The notes under the pieces were generated by a model. That model was not told where the DNA came from. It ran no database searches and was given only the letters and a program-made list of their open reading frames with translations. 33,891 nt of DNA from Clostridiales bacterium (GTDB taxonomy: Bacteria > Bacillota > Clostridia > Oscillospirales > Oscillospiraceae): contig JALEII010000060.1 of NCBI GenBank assembly GCA_022770345.1, forward strand, positions 1-33,891. Reading direction: 5' to 3'. Made by a program: the position numbers and the translations under genes. Below are positions 8,476 to 17,051 of the stretch, in pieces. Positions within the stretch are counted from its first letter, which is position 1. Each line of letters starts with the position of its first letter.

Positions 8476-9402
8476 TTACTTTGCACCGGCGATCTGAGCG
8501 GCGACTTCTGCGGCGAAGTCGTCCACCTTCTTCTCGATGCCCTCGCCCTTCACATAGTGAATGGCGTCCACGAACTTCACGCTGCCGCCCAGCTTCTTGG
8601 CGGCATCGGCAATGTAGCCTTCCACGCTGCCCTGGAACAGGTCGCTGCGGACGAAGTCCTGCTGCAGCAGGCAGTTCTCCTTATAGAAAGCGTTGATCTT
8701 GCCGGCAGCAATCTTCTCCTTGATCTGAGCGGGTTTGCTGGCCATCTTGGGATCGTTGTCCATCAGGGCCACCTGCACCTGCAGCTCATGGTCCACGTCC
8801 GCCTGGGGCACCATGGCCTTATCCCAGTACTTGGGGTTCATGGCAGCAATCTGCATGGCCACGTTCTTGCCGATCTCGGTGGCATCGATGCCGCCCTCCA
8901 CAGCCAGGTTCACCAGCACGGCGTGCGTGCCGCCGGCATGAACATAAGCCACGGAGGTGTTGTCGGCAAACCGGGCAAAACGCCGGATCTGCATATTCTC
9001 GCCGATGGACATGACCTTCTCCTGCATGATCTCGGTGACGGTCAGGTTAGAGTCGGGGTACTTGCAGGCCTTCAGAGCGTCCACGTCGGCGGGGTTCTCG
9101 GTAGCCACCACGGTAGCCAGGTTCTTCACCAGGTCCAGGAAGGAATCGGTCTTGGCAGCGAAGTCGGTTTCGGAGTTCACCTCGATGATGACGCCGGTGC
9201 CGTTCACGACGGTGGCATAAGCCACGCCCTCGGCAGCAACACGGTCAGCCTTCTTGGCAGCCTTGGCCAGGCCCTTTTCCCGAAGCCAGTCCACAGCCTT
9301 GTCCATATCGCCGTCGGTGGCCTGCAAAGCCTTCTTGCAGTCCATCATGCCCACGTTGGTCATTTCACGGAGCTTCTTAACATCCAATGCGGTAAAAGCC
9401 AT
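8476..9402 (-). CDS. tsf: Translation elongation factor Ts
   Basis: MAFTALDVKKLREMTNVGMMDCKKALQATDGDMDKAVDWLREKG; next to rpsB. Confidence 0.97.
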   Translation of the reverse strand: MAFTALDVKKLREMTNVGMMDCKKALQATDGDMDKAVDWLREKGLAKAAKKADRVAAEGVAYATVVNGTGVIIEVNSETDFAAKTDSFLDLVKNLATVVATENPADVDALKACKYPDSNLTVTEIMQEKVMSIGENMQIRRFARFADNTSVAYVHAGGTHAVLVNLAVEGGIDATEIGKNVAMQIAAMNPKYWDKAMVPQADVDHELQVQVALMDNDPKMASKPAQIKEKIAAGKINAFYKENCLLQQDFVRSDLFQGSVEGYIADAAKKLGGSVKFVDAIHYVKGEGIEKKVDDFAAEVAAQIAGAK

Positions 9403-9424
9403 TGTAAAATCCTCCTATTCATCT

Positions 9425-9452
9425 TGTAGGGGCGCCCGGAGCACCGGGCGCC
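9425..9452. repeat. Perfect palindrome in the rpsB-tsf intergenic gap, probably a diverged family A copy
   Basis: tgtaggggcgcccgg-agca-ccgggcgcc; 9-bp perfect stem. Confidence 0.65.
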
Positions 9453-9472
9453 TGAAAAAACCTATCTTGAAC

Positions 9473-10213
9473 TTATTCGGCAGCGGGAGCCTCGGTGGTC
9501 TCGGCAGCCTCGGCGGCTTCGGGAGCATCTTCGCCCTGACGGCCCTCAATCACGGCGTTGGCCATGGTAGCGGCGATCAGACGGATGGCACGGATGGCGT
9601 CATCGTTGCCGGGGATCACATAGTCGATCTCGTCAGGATCGCAGTTGGTGTCCACAATGGCCACGATGGGGATGTTCAGCTTCCGGGCCTCGGCGATGGC
9701 GTTGCGCTCCTTCCGGGGGTCAACGATGAACAGAGCGGCGGGCAGCTTCTTCATTTCCTTCACGCCGCCCAGGTACTTCTCCAGCTTCTCAATCTCGGCC
9801 TGATGCTTGATGACTTCCTTCTTGGGCAGCATGGCGAAGGTGCCGTCTGCCTCCATCTTCCGCAGCTGAGCCAGCCGGTCGATCCGGGTCCGCATGGTGC
9901 GGAAGTTGGTCAGCATACCGCCCAGCCAGCGGGTGTTCACATAGTAACCGCCGCAGCGCTCGGCCTCTTCCTTGATGGCGTCCTGGGCCTGCTTCTTGGT
10001 GCCGACAAACAGCACGTTGCCGCCGTTGGCGGACAGGTCACGAACGAAGGAGTAAGCTTCCTCCAGCTTCTTCACGGTCTTCTGCAGGTCGATGATGTAG
10101 ATACCGTTGCGCTCCGTGTAGATATAGGGAGCCATTTTGGGGTTCCAGCGGCGAGTCTGATGACCGAAGTGCACGCCGGCCTCCAGCAGTTGTTTCATAG
10201 ATACGACAGCCAT
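9473..10213 (-). CDS. rpsB: 30S ribosomal protein S2
   Basis: [46 protein letters not shown]; internal start with AAAGGAG RBS, not the ORF-track start at 10336. Confidence 0.97.
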   Translation of the reverse strand: MAVVSMKQLLEAGVHFGHQTRRWNPKMAPYIYTERNGIYIIDLQKTVKKLEEAYSFVRDLSANGGNVLFVGTKKQAQDAIKEEAERCGGYYVNTRWLGGMLTNFRTMRTRIDRLAQLRKMEADGTFAMLPKKEVIKHQAEIEKLEKYLGGVKEMKKLPAALFIVDPRKERNAIAEARKLNIPIVAIVDTNCDPDEIDYVIPGNDDAIRAIRLIAATMANAVIEGRQGEDAPEAAEAAETTEAPAAE

Positions 10214-10344
10214 TTTGATTTTCTCCTTTTGTTGTTCCTCCACCCCGATCCACTCAGGTGTCCCGCCGAAAAGTACGGTACGTGGGAGCCCGATCACCGG
10301 GTGTGTGGCATGAAAAATGTCATGGTGCAAGCCCATGCCGATAC

Positions 10345-10373
10345 ATTATAGCCGGTCCCGCTCCATTTTGCAA
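10345..10373 (-). promoter_or_regulatory. Sigma-A-type promoter for rpsB-tsf
   Basis: - strand TTGCAA - 17 nt - TATAAT, implying a leader of ~125 nt. Confidence 0.8.
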
Positions 10374-10550
10374 GTATTTTTTCCAATATTTTTTCGGAAT
10401 ATTCGGGGAATTCCGTGGCAGGTGGGGAAAGTTGGCCCGGAAGGCTTTTCTCTGCCCCGGCAGGTTCCTGCGTTGATTTTTACCGCTCAGGTAACGTCGG
10501 CTGGCGGGCGGGGCCCGCCGCCCCTACAATACCTCGCCAGAGGCTTCAGC

Positions 10551-10582
10551 AAAAAATCTCCCCGCCGGATTTCCGGCGGGGA
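10551..10582 (-). terminator. Rho-independent terminator downstream of the YlmC/YmxH gene
   Basis: - strand: tccccgccgga-aa-tccggcgggga-gattttttg. Confidence 0.85.
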
Positions 10583-10662
10583 CGCGCTCCTTCCTTCCAT
10601 CATTTTTCTATTTCATCATGTTCTTATCCCGTTATTTATCCCATCTCCCGGAGCCTCCCGGC

Positions 10663-10953
10663 TCACGGGCGCTCGCAGCTTTTCGGCTTGCCCATTCTGG
10701 GAATGCGGCATTTCTCAGGGTCGGCGTCCACCAGGATAATATCCGGGCCGATACGGCATATTTTGCACCAGGGGATGAGATAATCCTCCTGCCTGCCCCC
10801 CAGTCCCAGGAACCGGCAGGGTCCCGGCACCAATATGGCCGTGATATTCCCCTCCGGCACCTCCACCAGCGCATCGGACACGAATCCCAGCCGCTGGCCG
10901 GAGTTCACCAGAATCACCTCTTTGCAGTGCAGCTCGGAAAAGCGAATGGACAT
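10663..10953 (-). CDS. YlmC/YmxH-family PRC-barrel-like sporulation protein
   Basis: MSIRFSELHCKEVILVNSGQRLGFVSDALVEVPEGNITAILVPGP...DIILVD; downstream of sigG as in many Clostridia. Confidence 0.85.
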   Translation of the reverse strand: MSIRFSELHCKEVILVNSGQRLGFVSDALVEVPEGNITAILVPGPCRFLGLGGRQEDYLIPWCKICRIGPDIILVDADPEKCRIPRMGKPKSCERP

Positions 10954-11008
10954 GGGTCCACCTCCCCTTCATTCTTGCTTCACCCTATGCTTTCCGGTGC
11001 AGGAATAT

Positions 11009-11794
11009 TCACGACACCACCACATTTTTCCGCATGGCCCCGATGGCCCCCTTTTCCAGCCGGGACACCTGGGCCTGGGAAATGCCCACCAGCCCCGCCA
11101 CCTCCATCTGGGTCTTGCCGTCATAGAAGCGCAGGCGCAGAATCTGTTTTTCCCGGTCTCCGAGGCTTTTGAACGCCTCCTTCAAGGCAATATGCTCCAT
11201 CCAGGCCTCGTCGGTGTTCCGCTCGTCCCGGACCTGTTCCATGACCGTCAGGGGGTCCCCACCGTCGGAGTACACCGGGTCATAAAGGCTCACCGGAGTG
11301 CAGACCGCATCCAGTGCCCGGCTGACCTCCTGCTCCGAAATTCCCGCTTCCCGGGCCAGTTCTTCCAGCGTTGGCTCCCGGTCCAGGCTGGCCACCAGCC
11401 GCTCCTTGCACTGCATCACCTTATAGGCCGTGTCCCGGAGAGATCGGGACACCCGGATCACACTGTTGTCCCGCAGATACCGTCGGATCTCCCCGGCGAT
11501 CATGGGCACGCCGTAGGTGGAAAACTTCACCTCTTTGGTGGGGTCAAAGTTGGCGATGGCCTTCATCAGGCCGATGCACCCCACCTGAAACAGGTCGTCG
11601 GGGCTTTCCCCCCGCTTGTCGAACCGCTGGATAACGGACAGCACCAGCCGCAGATTCCCTTCGATCAGGGCCTCCCGGGCCGTTTTGTCCCCGGCCCTGG
11701 TACGAAGCAGCAATTCCTTCATTTCCTTCTGGCTCAGGACCTTCAGCTGGGCGGTGTTCACCCCGCAGATCTCTACCTTTCCCTGCACCTGCAT
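11009..11794 (-). CDS. sigG: RNA polymerase sporulation sigma factor SigG
   Basis: VEICGVNTAQLKVLSQKEMKELL...NLRLVLSVIQRF...DDLFQVGCIGLMKAIANFD...FSTYGVPMIAGEIRRYLRDN...SQAQVSRLEKGAIGAMRK. Start MQVQGKVEICG at 11794. Confidence 0.93.
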   Translation of the reverse strand: MQVQGKVEICGVNTAQLKVLSQKEMKELLLRTRAGDKTAREALIEGNLRLVLSVIQRFDKRGESPDDLFQVGCIGLMKAIANFDPTKEVKFSTYGVPMIAGEIRRYLRDNSVIRVSRSLRDTAYKVMQCKERLVASLDREPTLEELAREAGISEQEVSRALDAVCTPVSLYDPVYSDGGDPLTVMEQVRDERNTDEAWMEHIALKEAFKSLGDREKQILRLRFYDGKTQMEVAGLVGISQAQVSRLEKGAIGAMRKNVVVS

Positions 11795-11817
11795 TTCCTC
11801 CCTTGCGCTTTGCAGAC

Positions 11818-11846
11818 AGTATTTCCCACCGGCGGGCATCTTATCC
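11818..11846 (-). promoter_or_regulatory. Candidate sigma-F/sigma-G promoter of sigG
   Basis: - strand GGATA - 15 nt - GGAAATACT; the -10 fits GGNNANANT, the -35 is one base off GYATA. Confidence 0.4.
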
Positions 11847-12046
11847 CTTTGTGCCATTTTCACAAAGTTTTCCCCGGCGATTTTCTTCCCGGCTGGCCGG
11901 AATTCTTTTCCGTTCGGAAAAAGCCAACTTTTTTCCGGGAATCTCCCGAATAATCCCGGCTGTTGCCTGGAACGACATAACGGAAAATACATCCCAGGAT
12001 GGTTGGATTTTCTCCCCTTTTCCCCCTGGCTCTATGGGGCAGGGGC

Positions 12047-12106
12047 TGTGGAAAAAGTCCTGTGAATAACAATGGTTTTTCCACATTCTCCACAGAGTTT
12101 TCCACA
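12047..12106. promoter_or_regulatory. Cluster of five DnaA-box-like 9-mers
   Basis: TGTGGAAAA (12047-12055), TGTGAATAA (12061-12069; reverse TTATTCACA), TTTTCCACA (12077-12085), TTCTCCACA (12086-12094), TTTTCCACA (12098-12106). Confidence 0.6.
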
Positions 12107-12291
12107 AGGCAGTGGACTTGGGGGAAAAGTTAGTGGTCCCGGATCTAAGTTTCCATAACATCTTGTTCCTGGATTCGACATTTTTCGCACTTTTTCGCCC
12201 CATATAATTTTGCCATCAGCCCCGAAGGACCGGTAAAAAAAGGGCTTGACAGGCTTCTCCTCCGAAAGTTCAAAAAATTTCAAAAAAGGGA

Positions 12292-12320
12292 TTGCTTTTC
12301 TTCAAAATCTGCGCTATAAT
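12292..12320 (+). promoter_or_regulatory. Sigma-A-type promoter for rpsT
   Basis: TTGCTT - 17 nt - TATAAT, ~40 nt upstream of rpsT. Confidence 0.8.
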
Positions 12321-12361
12321 GGGGAACTGCTAAAGCATAGACCAAACGAGGAGGTGGGATC

Positions 12362-12625
12362 ATGCCCAACATCAAGTCCGCTAAGAAGCGTGTCGAACTG
12401 TCTAAGGTCGCTTATGAGAAGAATAAGGCCGAGAAGTCCGCTCTGAAGACGACTCTGAAGAAGTTTGAGGCTGCCGTGGACGGCGGTGACCGTGCCGTTG
12501 CCGAAGGCGCTTACAAGCTGGCCGTCAAGGCCGTGGATCAGGCTGCCGTCAAGGGACTTCTGCACAAGAACAATGCCGCCCGGAAGAAGAGCAGCATGAC
12601 TCTGAAGCTGAACAAGCTGGCCTGA
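12362..12625 (+). CDS. rpsT: 30S ribosomal protein S20
   Basis: MPNIKSAKKRVELSKVAYEKNKAEKSALKTTLKKFE...LLHKNNAARKKSSMTLKLNKLA; GGAGGTGG RBS. Confidence 0.96.
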   Translation: MPNIKSAKKRVELSKVAYEKNKAEKSALKTTLKKFEAAVDGGDRAVAEGAYKLAVKAVDQAAVKGLLHKNNAARKKSSMTLKLNKLA

Positions 12626-12640
12626 ACGCTCTGAAAATAT

Positions 12641-12675
12641 CTCCTTCCGACCAAAACTCGGAGGGAGTTTTTTCA
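12641..12675 (+). terminator. Rho-independent terminator of rpsT
   Basis: ctccttccga-ccaaaac-tcggagggag-tttttt. Confidence 0.85.
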
Positions 12676-12709
12676 TTATATGGACCGAATTTCGGAAGGA
12701 GGCGTTTTT

Positions 12710-14740
12710 ATGGCAAAGCCGTCGGACCCTGTAACAATTCTCCGGGGCGTGGGCCCCACCAAGGCCAAGCAGTTGGAACAGCTGGGCATCCGGACTTTGG
12801 GCGACCTGCTGTGCCACTTCCCCAGAGGCTACGACGACCGGACCAGACTGGTCAACATCGCCGACCTGGAGGCGGGGCAAAGCGCCTGTTTCAAAGCCAT
12901 GGTCATGAACAGTCCCAGGACCGCCCACATCCGCAAGGGCCTGGACATTACAAAAGTCACCGTGGCCGATGCTTCCGCCCGGCTGAGCCTGACCTTCTTC
13001 AATCAGAAATTCACCGCCGATCAGCTGACCGTAGGGAAAGAATACGTCTTTTTCGGCAGCGTTTCCGGGGATTATTTCGGCTACGGCATGACCTCCCCGG
13101 TGTTCGAGTCCCCGGAGTGTCCCCCGGTACTGACCCGGCGCATTCTGCCCCTGTACCCCCTGACGGCGGGACTGTCCAACGCCGCACTTTTCAAGGCCGT
13201 GACCCAGGCTCTGGCCATCTGCAACCCGCCGGAGGAGGTCCTGCCCCCGGAGGTTTTGCAGGAATATCACATTCTTCCCGCCGACCGGGCTTACACTGCC
13301 ATCCACACGCCCAAAACCATGGAGGAAGCGGCCATGGCCAAGCGGCGGATGATCTTCGAGGAATTTTTCGTATTCTCCGCCGGGCTGGCCCAGCTGCGCC
13401 GGACCCGACAGACCCGCCGGACGGCTCCCTACACCGATACGGACCTGACGCCCTTTCTCGCCGCTCTGCCCTTCCCCCTCACCGGTGCCCAGAAGCGGGC
13501 CATCGAGGACATCCGTCGGGATATGACCCTGGGCATCCCCATGAACCGCCTGGTCCAGGGAGACGTGGGCAGCGGCAAGACCATGGTGGCCGCAGCGGCG
13601 GCATTCCTGGCCATTCGCAACGGCCGCCAGTGTGCGCTGATGGCCCCAACGGAGATTCTGGCAGAGCAGCACTTTGCCTCCCTGGGGAAGCTGTTTGCAC
13701 CGCTGAATATCCGGGTAGAGCTGCTGACCGGATCCCTGACCCCCAAGGAAAAAGCCCTCCGCCGGGAGCGCATCGCCCAGGGGGAAGCGAACCTGGTCAT
13801 CGGCACCCACGCCCTGCTGACGGATTCCACCCGGTTCGCCAATCTGGGGCTGGTGATCACCGACGAGCAGCACCGCTTCGGCGTTGGCCAGCGGTCGGCC
13901 CTGGGCAGCAAGGGAGAAAACGTACACCTGCTGGTCATGTCCGCCACCCCCATCCCCCGGACTCTGGCGCTGCTGATGTACGGCGATCTGGATGTGTCCC
14001 TGGTAGATGAACTGCCCCCGGGCCGGGAAAGCGTGGATACCTTCCTGGTCAGCGAGGCCCTGCGGCCCAGGATCAACGCCTTCATCCGCAAGCAGGTCAC
14101 GGAGGGCCATCAGTGCTATGTGGTCTGCCCTGCCGTGGAGGAAAATGAGGAATTGGGCGTAAAAGCCGCCGAGGTATGGGCGGAAACCCTGCAGAATACC
14201 GTATTCCCGGACCTGTGCATTGCCCTGCTCCACGGACAGATGAAAGGGAAAGAGAAAGAGACCGTCATGGCAGAATTTGCTGCCGGGAAGGCGGACGTGC
14301 TGGTGGCCACCACGGTTATCGAAGTAGGCGTGGACGTGCCGAATGCTACGCTGATGGTCATTGAGGATGCGGACCGGTTCGGCCTTTCCCAGCTCCATCA
14401 GCTGCGGGGCCGGGTTGGCCGGGGCAAGGCGAAAAGCTACTGCATCCTGACCACCCGGAACCGAAATCCGGAGACCCTGGCCCGGTTGAAAGCCCTGTGC
14501 GCTACCAACGACGGCTTCCAGATCGCCCAGGAGGACCTGAAAATGCGGGGACCGGGGGATTTCTTCGGCTCCCGGCAGTCTGGGCTGCCCGTGTTCCGCT
14601 GTGCCGACCCCATGTGCGATCTGGAGACCTTGCAGCAGGCCCAGCAGGCCGCCCAGCCCTACCGGAACCAGGCTCCCTCCCCTGCCCTGCAAATGCGGAT
14701 AGAAGCCCTGTTCGCCCGGTCCGATACGGCACCGAACTGA
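12710..14740 (+). CDS. recG: ATP-dependent DNA helicase RecG
   Basis: ILRGVGPTKAKQLEQLGIRTLGDLLCHFPRGYDDR; GDVGSGKT; TDEQHRFGVGQR; QLRGRVGRG. ATG at 12710 with GGAAGGAGG upstream. Confidence 0.96.
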   Translation: MAKPSDPVTILRGVGPTKAKQLEQLGIRTLGDLLCHFPRGYDDRTRLVNIADLEAGQSACFKAMVMNSPRTAHIRKGLDITKVTVADASARLSLTFFNQKFTADQLTVGKEYVFFGSVSGDYFGYGMTSPVFESPECPPVLTRRILPLYPLTAGLSNAALFKAVTQALAICNPPEEVLPPEVLQEYHILPADRAYTAIHTPKTMEEAAMAKRRMIFEEFFVFSAGLAQLRRTRQTRRTAPYTDTDLTPFLAALPFPLTGAQKRAIEDIRRDMTLGIPMNRLVQGDVGSGKTMVAAAAAFLAIRNGRQCALMAPTEILAEQHFASLGKLFAPLNIRVELLTGSLTPKEKALRRERIAQGEANLVIGTHALLTDSTRFANLGLVITDEQHRFGVGQRSALGSKGENVHLLVMSATPIPRTLALLMYGDLDVSLVDELPPGRESVDTFLVSEALRPRINAFIRKQVTEGHQCYVVCPAVEENEELGVKAAEVWAETLQNTVFPDLCIALLHGQMKGKEKETVMAEFAAGKADVLVATTVIEVGVDVPNATLMVIEDADRFGLSQLHQLRGRVGRGKAKSYCILTTRNRNPETLARLKALCATNDGFQIAQEDLKMRGPGDFFGSRQSGLPVFRCADPMCDLETLQQAQQAAQPYRNQAPSPALQMRIEALFARSDTAPN

Positions 14741-14878
14741 CGGGATCGCACAAATGACGGAGCAGAGAAAAAGGCTCACCCACGCAAGGGAGGTAAGCGC
14801 CTCACCGATCGGTTTTGCTGCCTCTATATCGCCTCGCCAAGGGCGGTTCCACGGCAAAAATTGCCTGCAACCCCCGTC

Positions 14879-14917
14879 AAAATGTCCGTTTCCGGGTCCG
14901 GGAACGGACATTTTTTC
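14879..14917. terminator. Terminator hairpin downstream of recG
   Basis: aaaatgtccgtttcc-gggtccg-ggaacggacatttttt. Confidence 0.8.
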
Positions 14918-14946
14918 ATGTCGGGCGGAAATTTTTCAAAAATCTC

Positions 14947-14975
14947 TTGTAAGTTCCGGAAAAATGCTGTAAAAT
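14947..14975 (+). promoter_or_regulatory. Sigma-A-type promoter for gpmI
   Basis: TTGTAA - 17 nt - TAAAAT. Confidence 0.65.
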
Positions 14976-15047
14976 AGCAGAACCTATGGATTACAACCAT
15001 TGATACAAAGAAGGCCGTCTTGACACGGCTGTTTGGAGGAATCAAAT

Positions 15048-16610
15048 ATGGAAAAACCAATCGTATTGGTCATTATGGATGGCGTAGGCAAAGGTGACGG
15101 CGGCCCCGGCGATGCCGTGAAGCTGGCTGCTACCCCCACGCTGGATCATCTTTGGGCCACCTGCCCCCACACCTATCTGAAAGCCCACGGCACCGCCGTC
15201 GGTCTGCCCTCCGATGAGGACATGGGCAACAGTGAAGTGGGCCACAACGCCCTGGGCTGCGGCCAGATCTACTCTCAGGGTGCCAAACTGGTCAGCGAGT
15301 CCATCGCCAGCGGTGCGCTCTACACGTCCGACACCTGGAAAGATCTGATTGCCAACGCCAAGGACGGCCACGCCCTGCATTTCCTGGGTCTGCTGTCCGA
15401 CGGCAACGTCCATTCCAACATTTCCCATCTCATCGCCATGCTGAAAGAGGCCCACGCCGAGGGCGTAAAGAAGGCCTACTGCCACATCCTGCTGGACGGC
15501 CGTGACGTACCCGCCACCTCCGCTCTGGACTATGTGGACCAGCTGGAAGATGTTCTGAAAGCCCTGAACACCGAGGGCTGCGACTACGCCATTGCCTCCG
15601 GCGGCGGCCGTATGGTCATTACCATGGACCGCTATGAGGCCAACTGGCCCATGGTGGAAGCCGGCTGGCGGACCCATGTGGAGGGCAAGGGCCGTCTGTT
15701 CCCCTCCGCCCGGGAGGCCATTGAGACCTACCGGAACGAGACCGGCTGCATTGATCAGGACCTGCCCGCCTTTGTGGTGGAGCGCAGCGGTGCGCCCGTG
15801 GCCAAGATTGCCAACGGCGACAGCGTGATTCTTTTCAACTTCCGTGGTGACCGGGCCCAGGAGATTTCCCTGGCCTTTGACCGGAAGGATTTCGACAAGT
15901 TCGACCGGGGCAATTATACCGGCGTGAAGTTTGCCGGTATGCTCCAGTATGACGGAGACCTGAAGATCCCCCAGCACTATCTGGTGCAGCCCCCGGTCAT
16001 CACCAACACCCTGACCGAGGTCCTGTGCAAGGCCGGCATTCCCGAGTACGCCGTGTCCGAGACCCAGAAGTACGGCCATGTCACCTATTTCTGGAACGGC
16101 AACCGGTCCGGCAAGGTGGACGAGAAGCTGGAAGTCTATGAGGAGATCCCCTCCGACGTGATCCCCTTCGATCAGGCTCCCGCCATGAAGTCCAAGGAGA
16201 TCACCGAGCATCTGGTGGCCGCCATGGCTTCCGGAAAGTTCGGGTTCCTCCGCTGCAACTTCCCCAACGGCGACATGGTTGGCCACACCGGCGTGCTCAG
16301 CGCCGTCATCTCCGCCATGGAGAGCGTGGACAAGAGCCTGGCCGCCATCATCGAAGCCGCCGATAAGTACGGCTACCGGGTACTGGTCACTGCCGACCAC
16401 GGCAACGCCGACCAGATGCTGGAGACCAAGAAGGGCAAGACCAGCGTCCGCACCGCCCACTCCCTGAACCCGGTGCCCTTCATTATCTATGATACCGACA
16501 AGACCTGGAACATTCTTCCGGGCAATTACGGTCTGGCCAACGTGGCCCCCACCATCGTAAAGATGCTGGGCCTCACCGCTCCCGATTGCTGGGAAGCAAG
16601 CATGGTCTGA
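15048..16610 (+). CDS. gpmI: 2,3-bisphosphoglycerate-independent phosphoglycerate mutase
   Basis: MEKPIVLVIMDGVGKGD...GNSEVGHNALGCGQIYSQGA...HILLDGRDVPATSAL...VTADHGNADQM; RBS ggagga at 15035. Confidence 0.95.
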   Translation: MEKPIVLVIMDGVGKGDGGPGDAVKLAATPTLDHLWATCPHTYLKAHGTAVGLPSDEDMGNSEVGHNALGCGQIYSQGAKLVSESIASGALYTSDTWKDLIANAKDGHALHFLGLLSDGNVHSNISHLIAMLKEAHAEGVKKAYCHILLDGRDVPATSALDYVDQLEDVLKALNTEGCDYAIASGGGRMVITMDRYEANWPMVEAGWRTHVEGKGRLFPSAREAIETYRNETGCIDQDLPAFVVERSGAPVAKIANGDSVILFNFRGDRAQEISLAFDRKDFDKFDRGNYTGVKFAGMLQYDGDLKIPQHYLVQPPVITNTLTEVLCKAGIPEYAVSETQKYGHVTYFWNGNRSGKVDEKLEVYEEIPSDVIPFDQAPAMKSKEITEHLVAAMASGKFGFLRCNFPNGDMVGHTGVLSAVISAMESVDKSLAAIIEAADKYGYRVLVTADHGNADQMLETKKGKTSVRTAHSLNPVPFIIYDTDKTWNILPGNYGLANVAPTIVKMLGLTAPDCWEASMV

Positions 16611-16678
16611 CCCCCATCCCCTCCCGCCCAAAACGGGAGGGACCCATTTCAGAATTTCAAATCAGGAGGTAACGATCC

Positions 16679-17032
16679 ATGATCCGCCAGAATAACGAGC
16701 AAGGTTCCGTCCGTGTCTCTGCCAGTGTCTACACCGACATTGCCGGTACTGCCGCCTCCAACTGCTTCGGCGTGAAGGGCATGGCCGCCCGCTCCGTCAC
16801 CGACGGGGTGTATCACCTGCTCCGCAAGGAATCCCTGGGCAAGGGTGTGAAGGTGAACTTCCACGAGGACGATACCATTTCCATCGACCTGCACATCATA
16901 GTGGACAACGGGGTGAACCTTACCGCCGTAGGCGCTTCCATCATTTCGGAGGTCCGCTATGTGGTCACCAAATGTACCGGCACCGAAGTACGGGCCGTGA
17001 ATGTCTATATTGATTCCATGATGATTGGATAA
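16679..17032 (+). CDS. Asp23/Gls24-family envelope stress protein
   Basis: ISASVYTDIAGTAASNCFGVKGMAAR...VKVNFHEDDTISIDLHIIVDNGVNL pattern; paired with a DAK2-domain gene as in yloU-yloV. Confidence 0.88.
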   Translation: MIRQNNEQGSVRVSASVYTDIAGTAASNCFGVKGMAARSVTDGVYHLLRKESLGKGVKVNFHEDDTISIDLHIIVDNGVNLTAVGASIISEVRYVVTKCTGTEVRAVNVYIDSMMIG

Positions 17033-17051
17033 TTTTCGGAGGTGTAAACCA

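Noticed and set aside
8193-8696. Small + strand ORFs in the 8.2-8.7 kb gap
   Set aside because: Composed of repeat sequence and tsf antisense; no RBS or domain support.
11795-12361. Calling this region oriC outright
   Set aside because: No dnaA/dnaN/rpmH nearby, and a rough hand look at G versus C did not show the expected leading-strand bias; kept only as a DnaA-box cluster.
12314-14911. Longest ORF in the track (865 aa, - strand)
   Set aside because: Antisense to rpsT and recG, both clear by motif; low-complexity composition is a by-product of high GC3 in the sense genes.
16618-16642. ccctcccg-cccaaaa-cgggaggg hairpin after gpmI
   Set aside because: No T-run; may be a processing or weak pause site but not supportable as a terminator.
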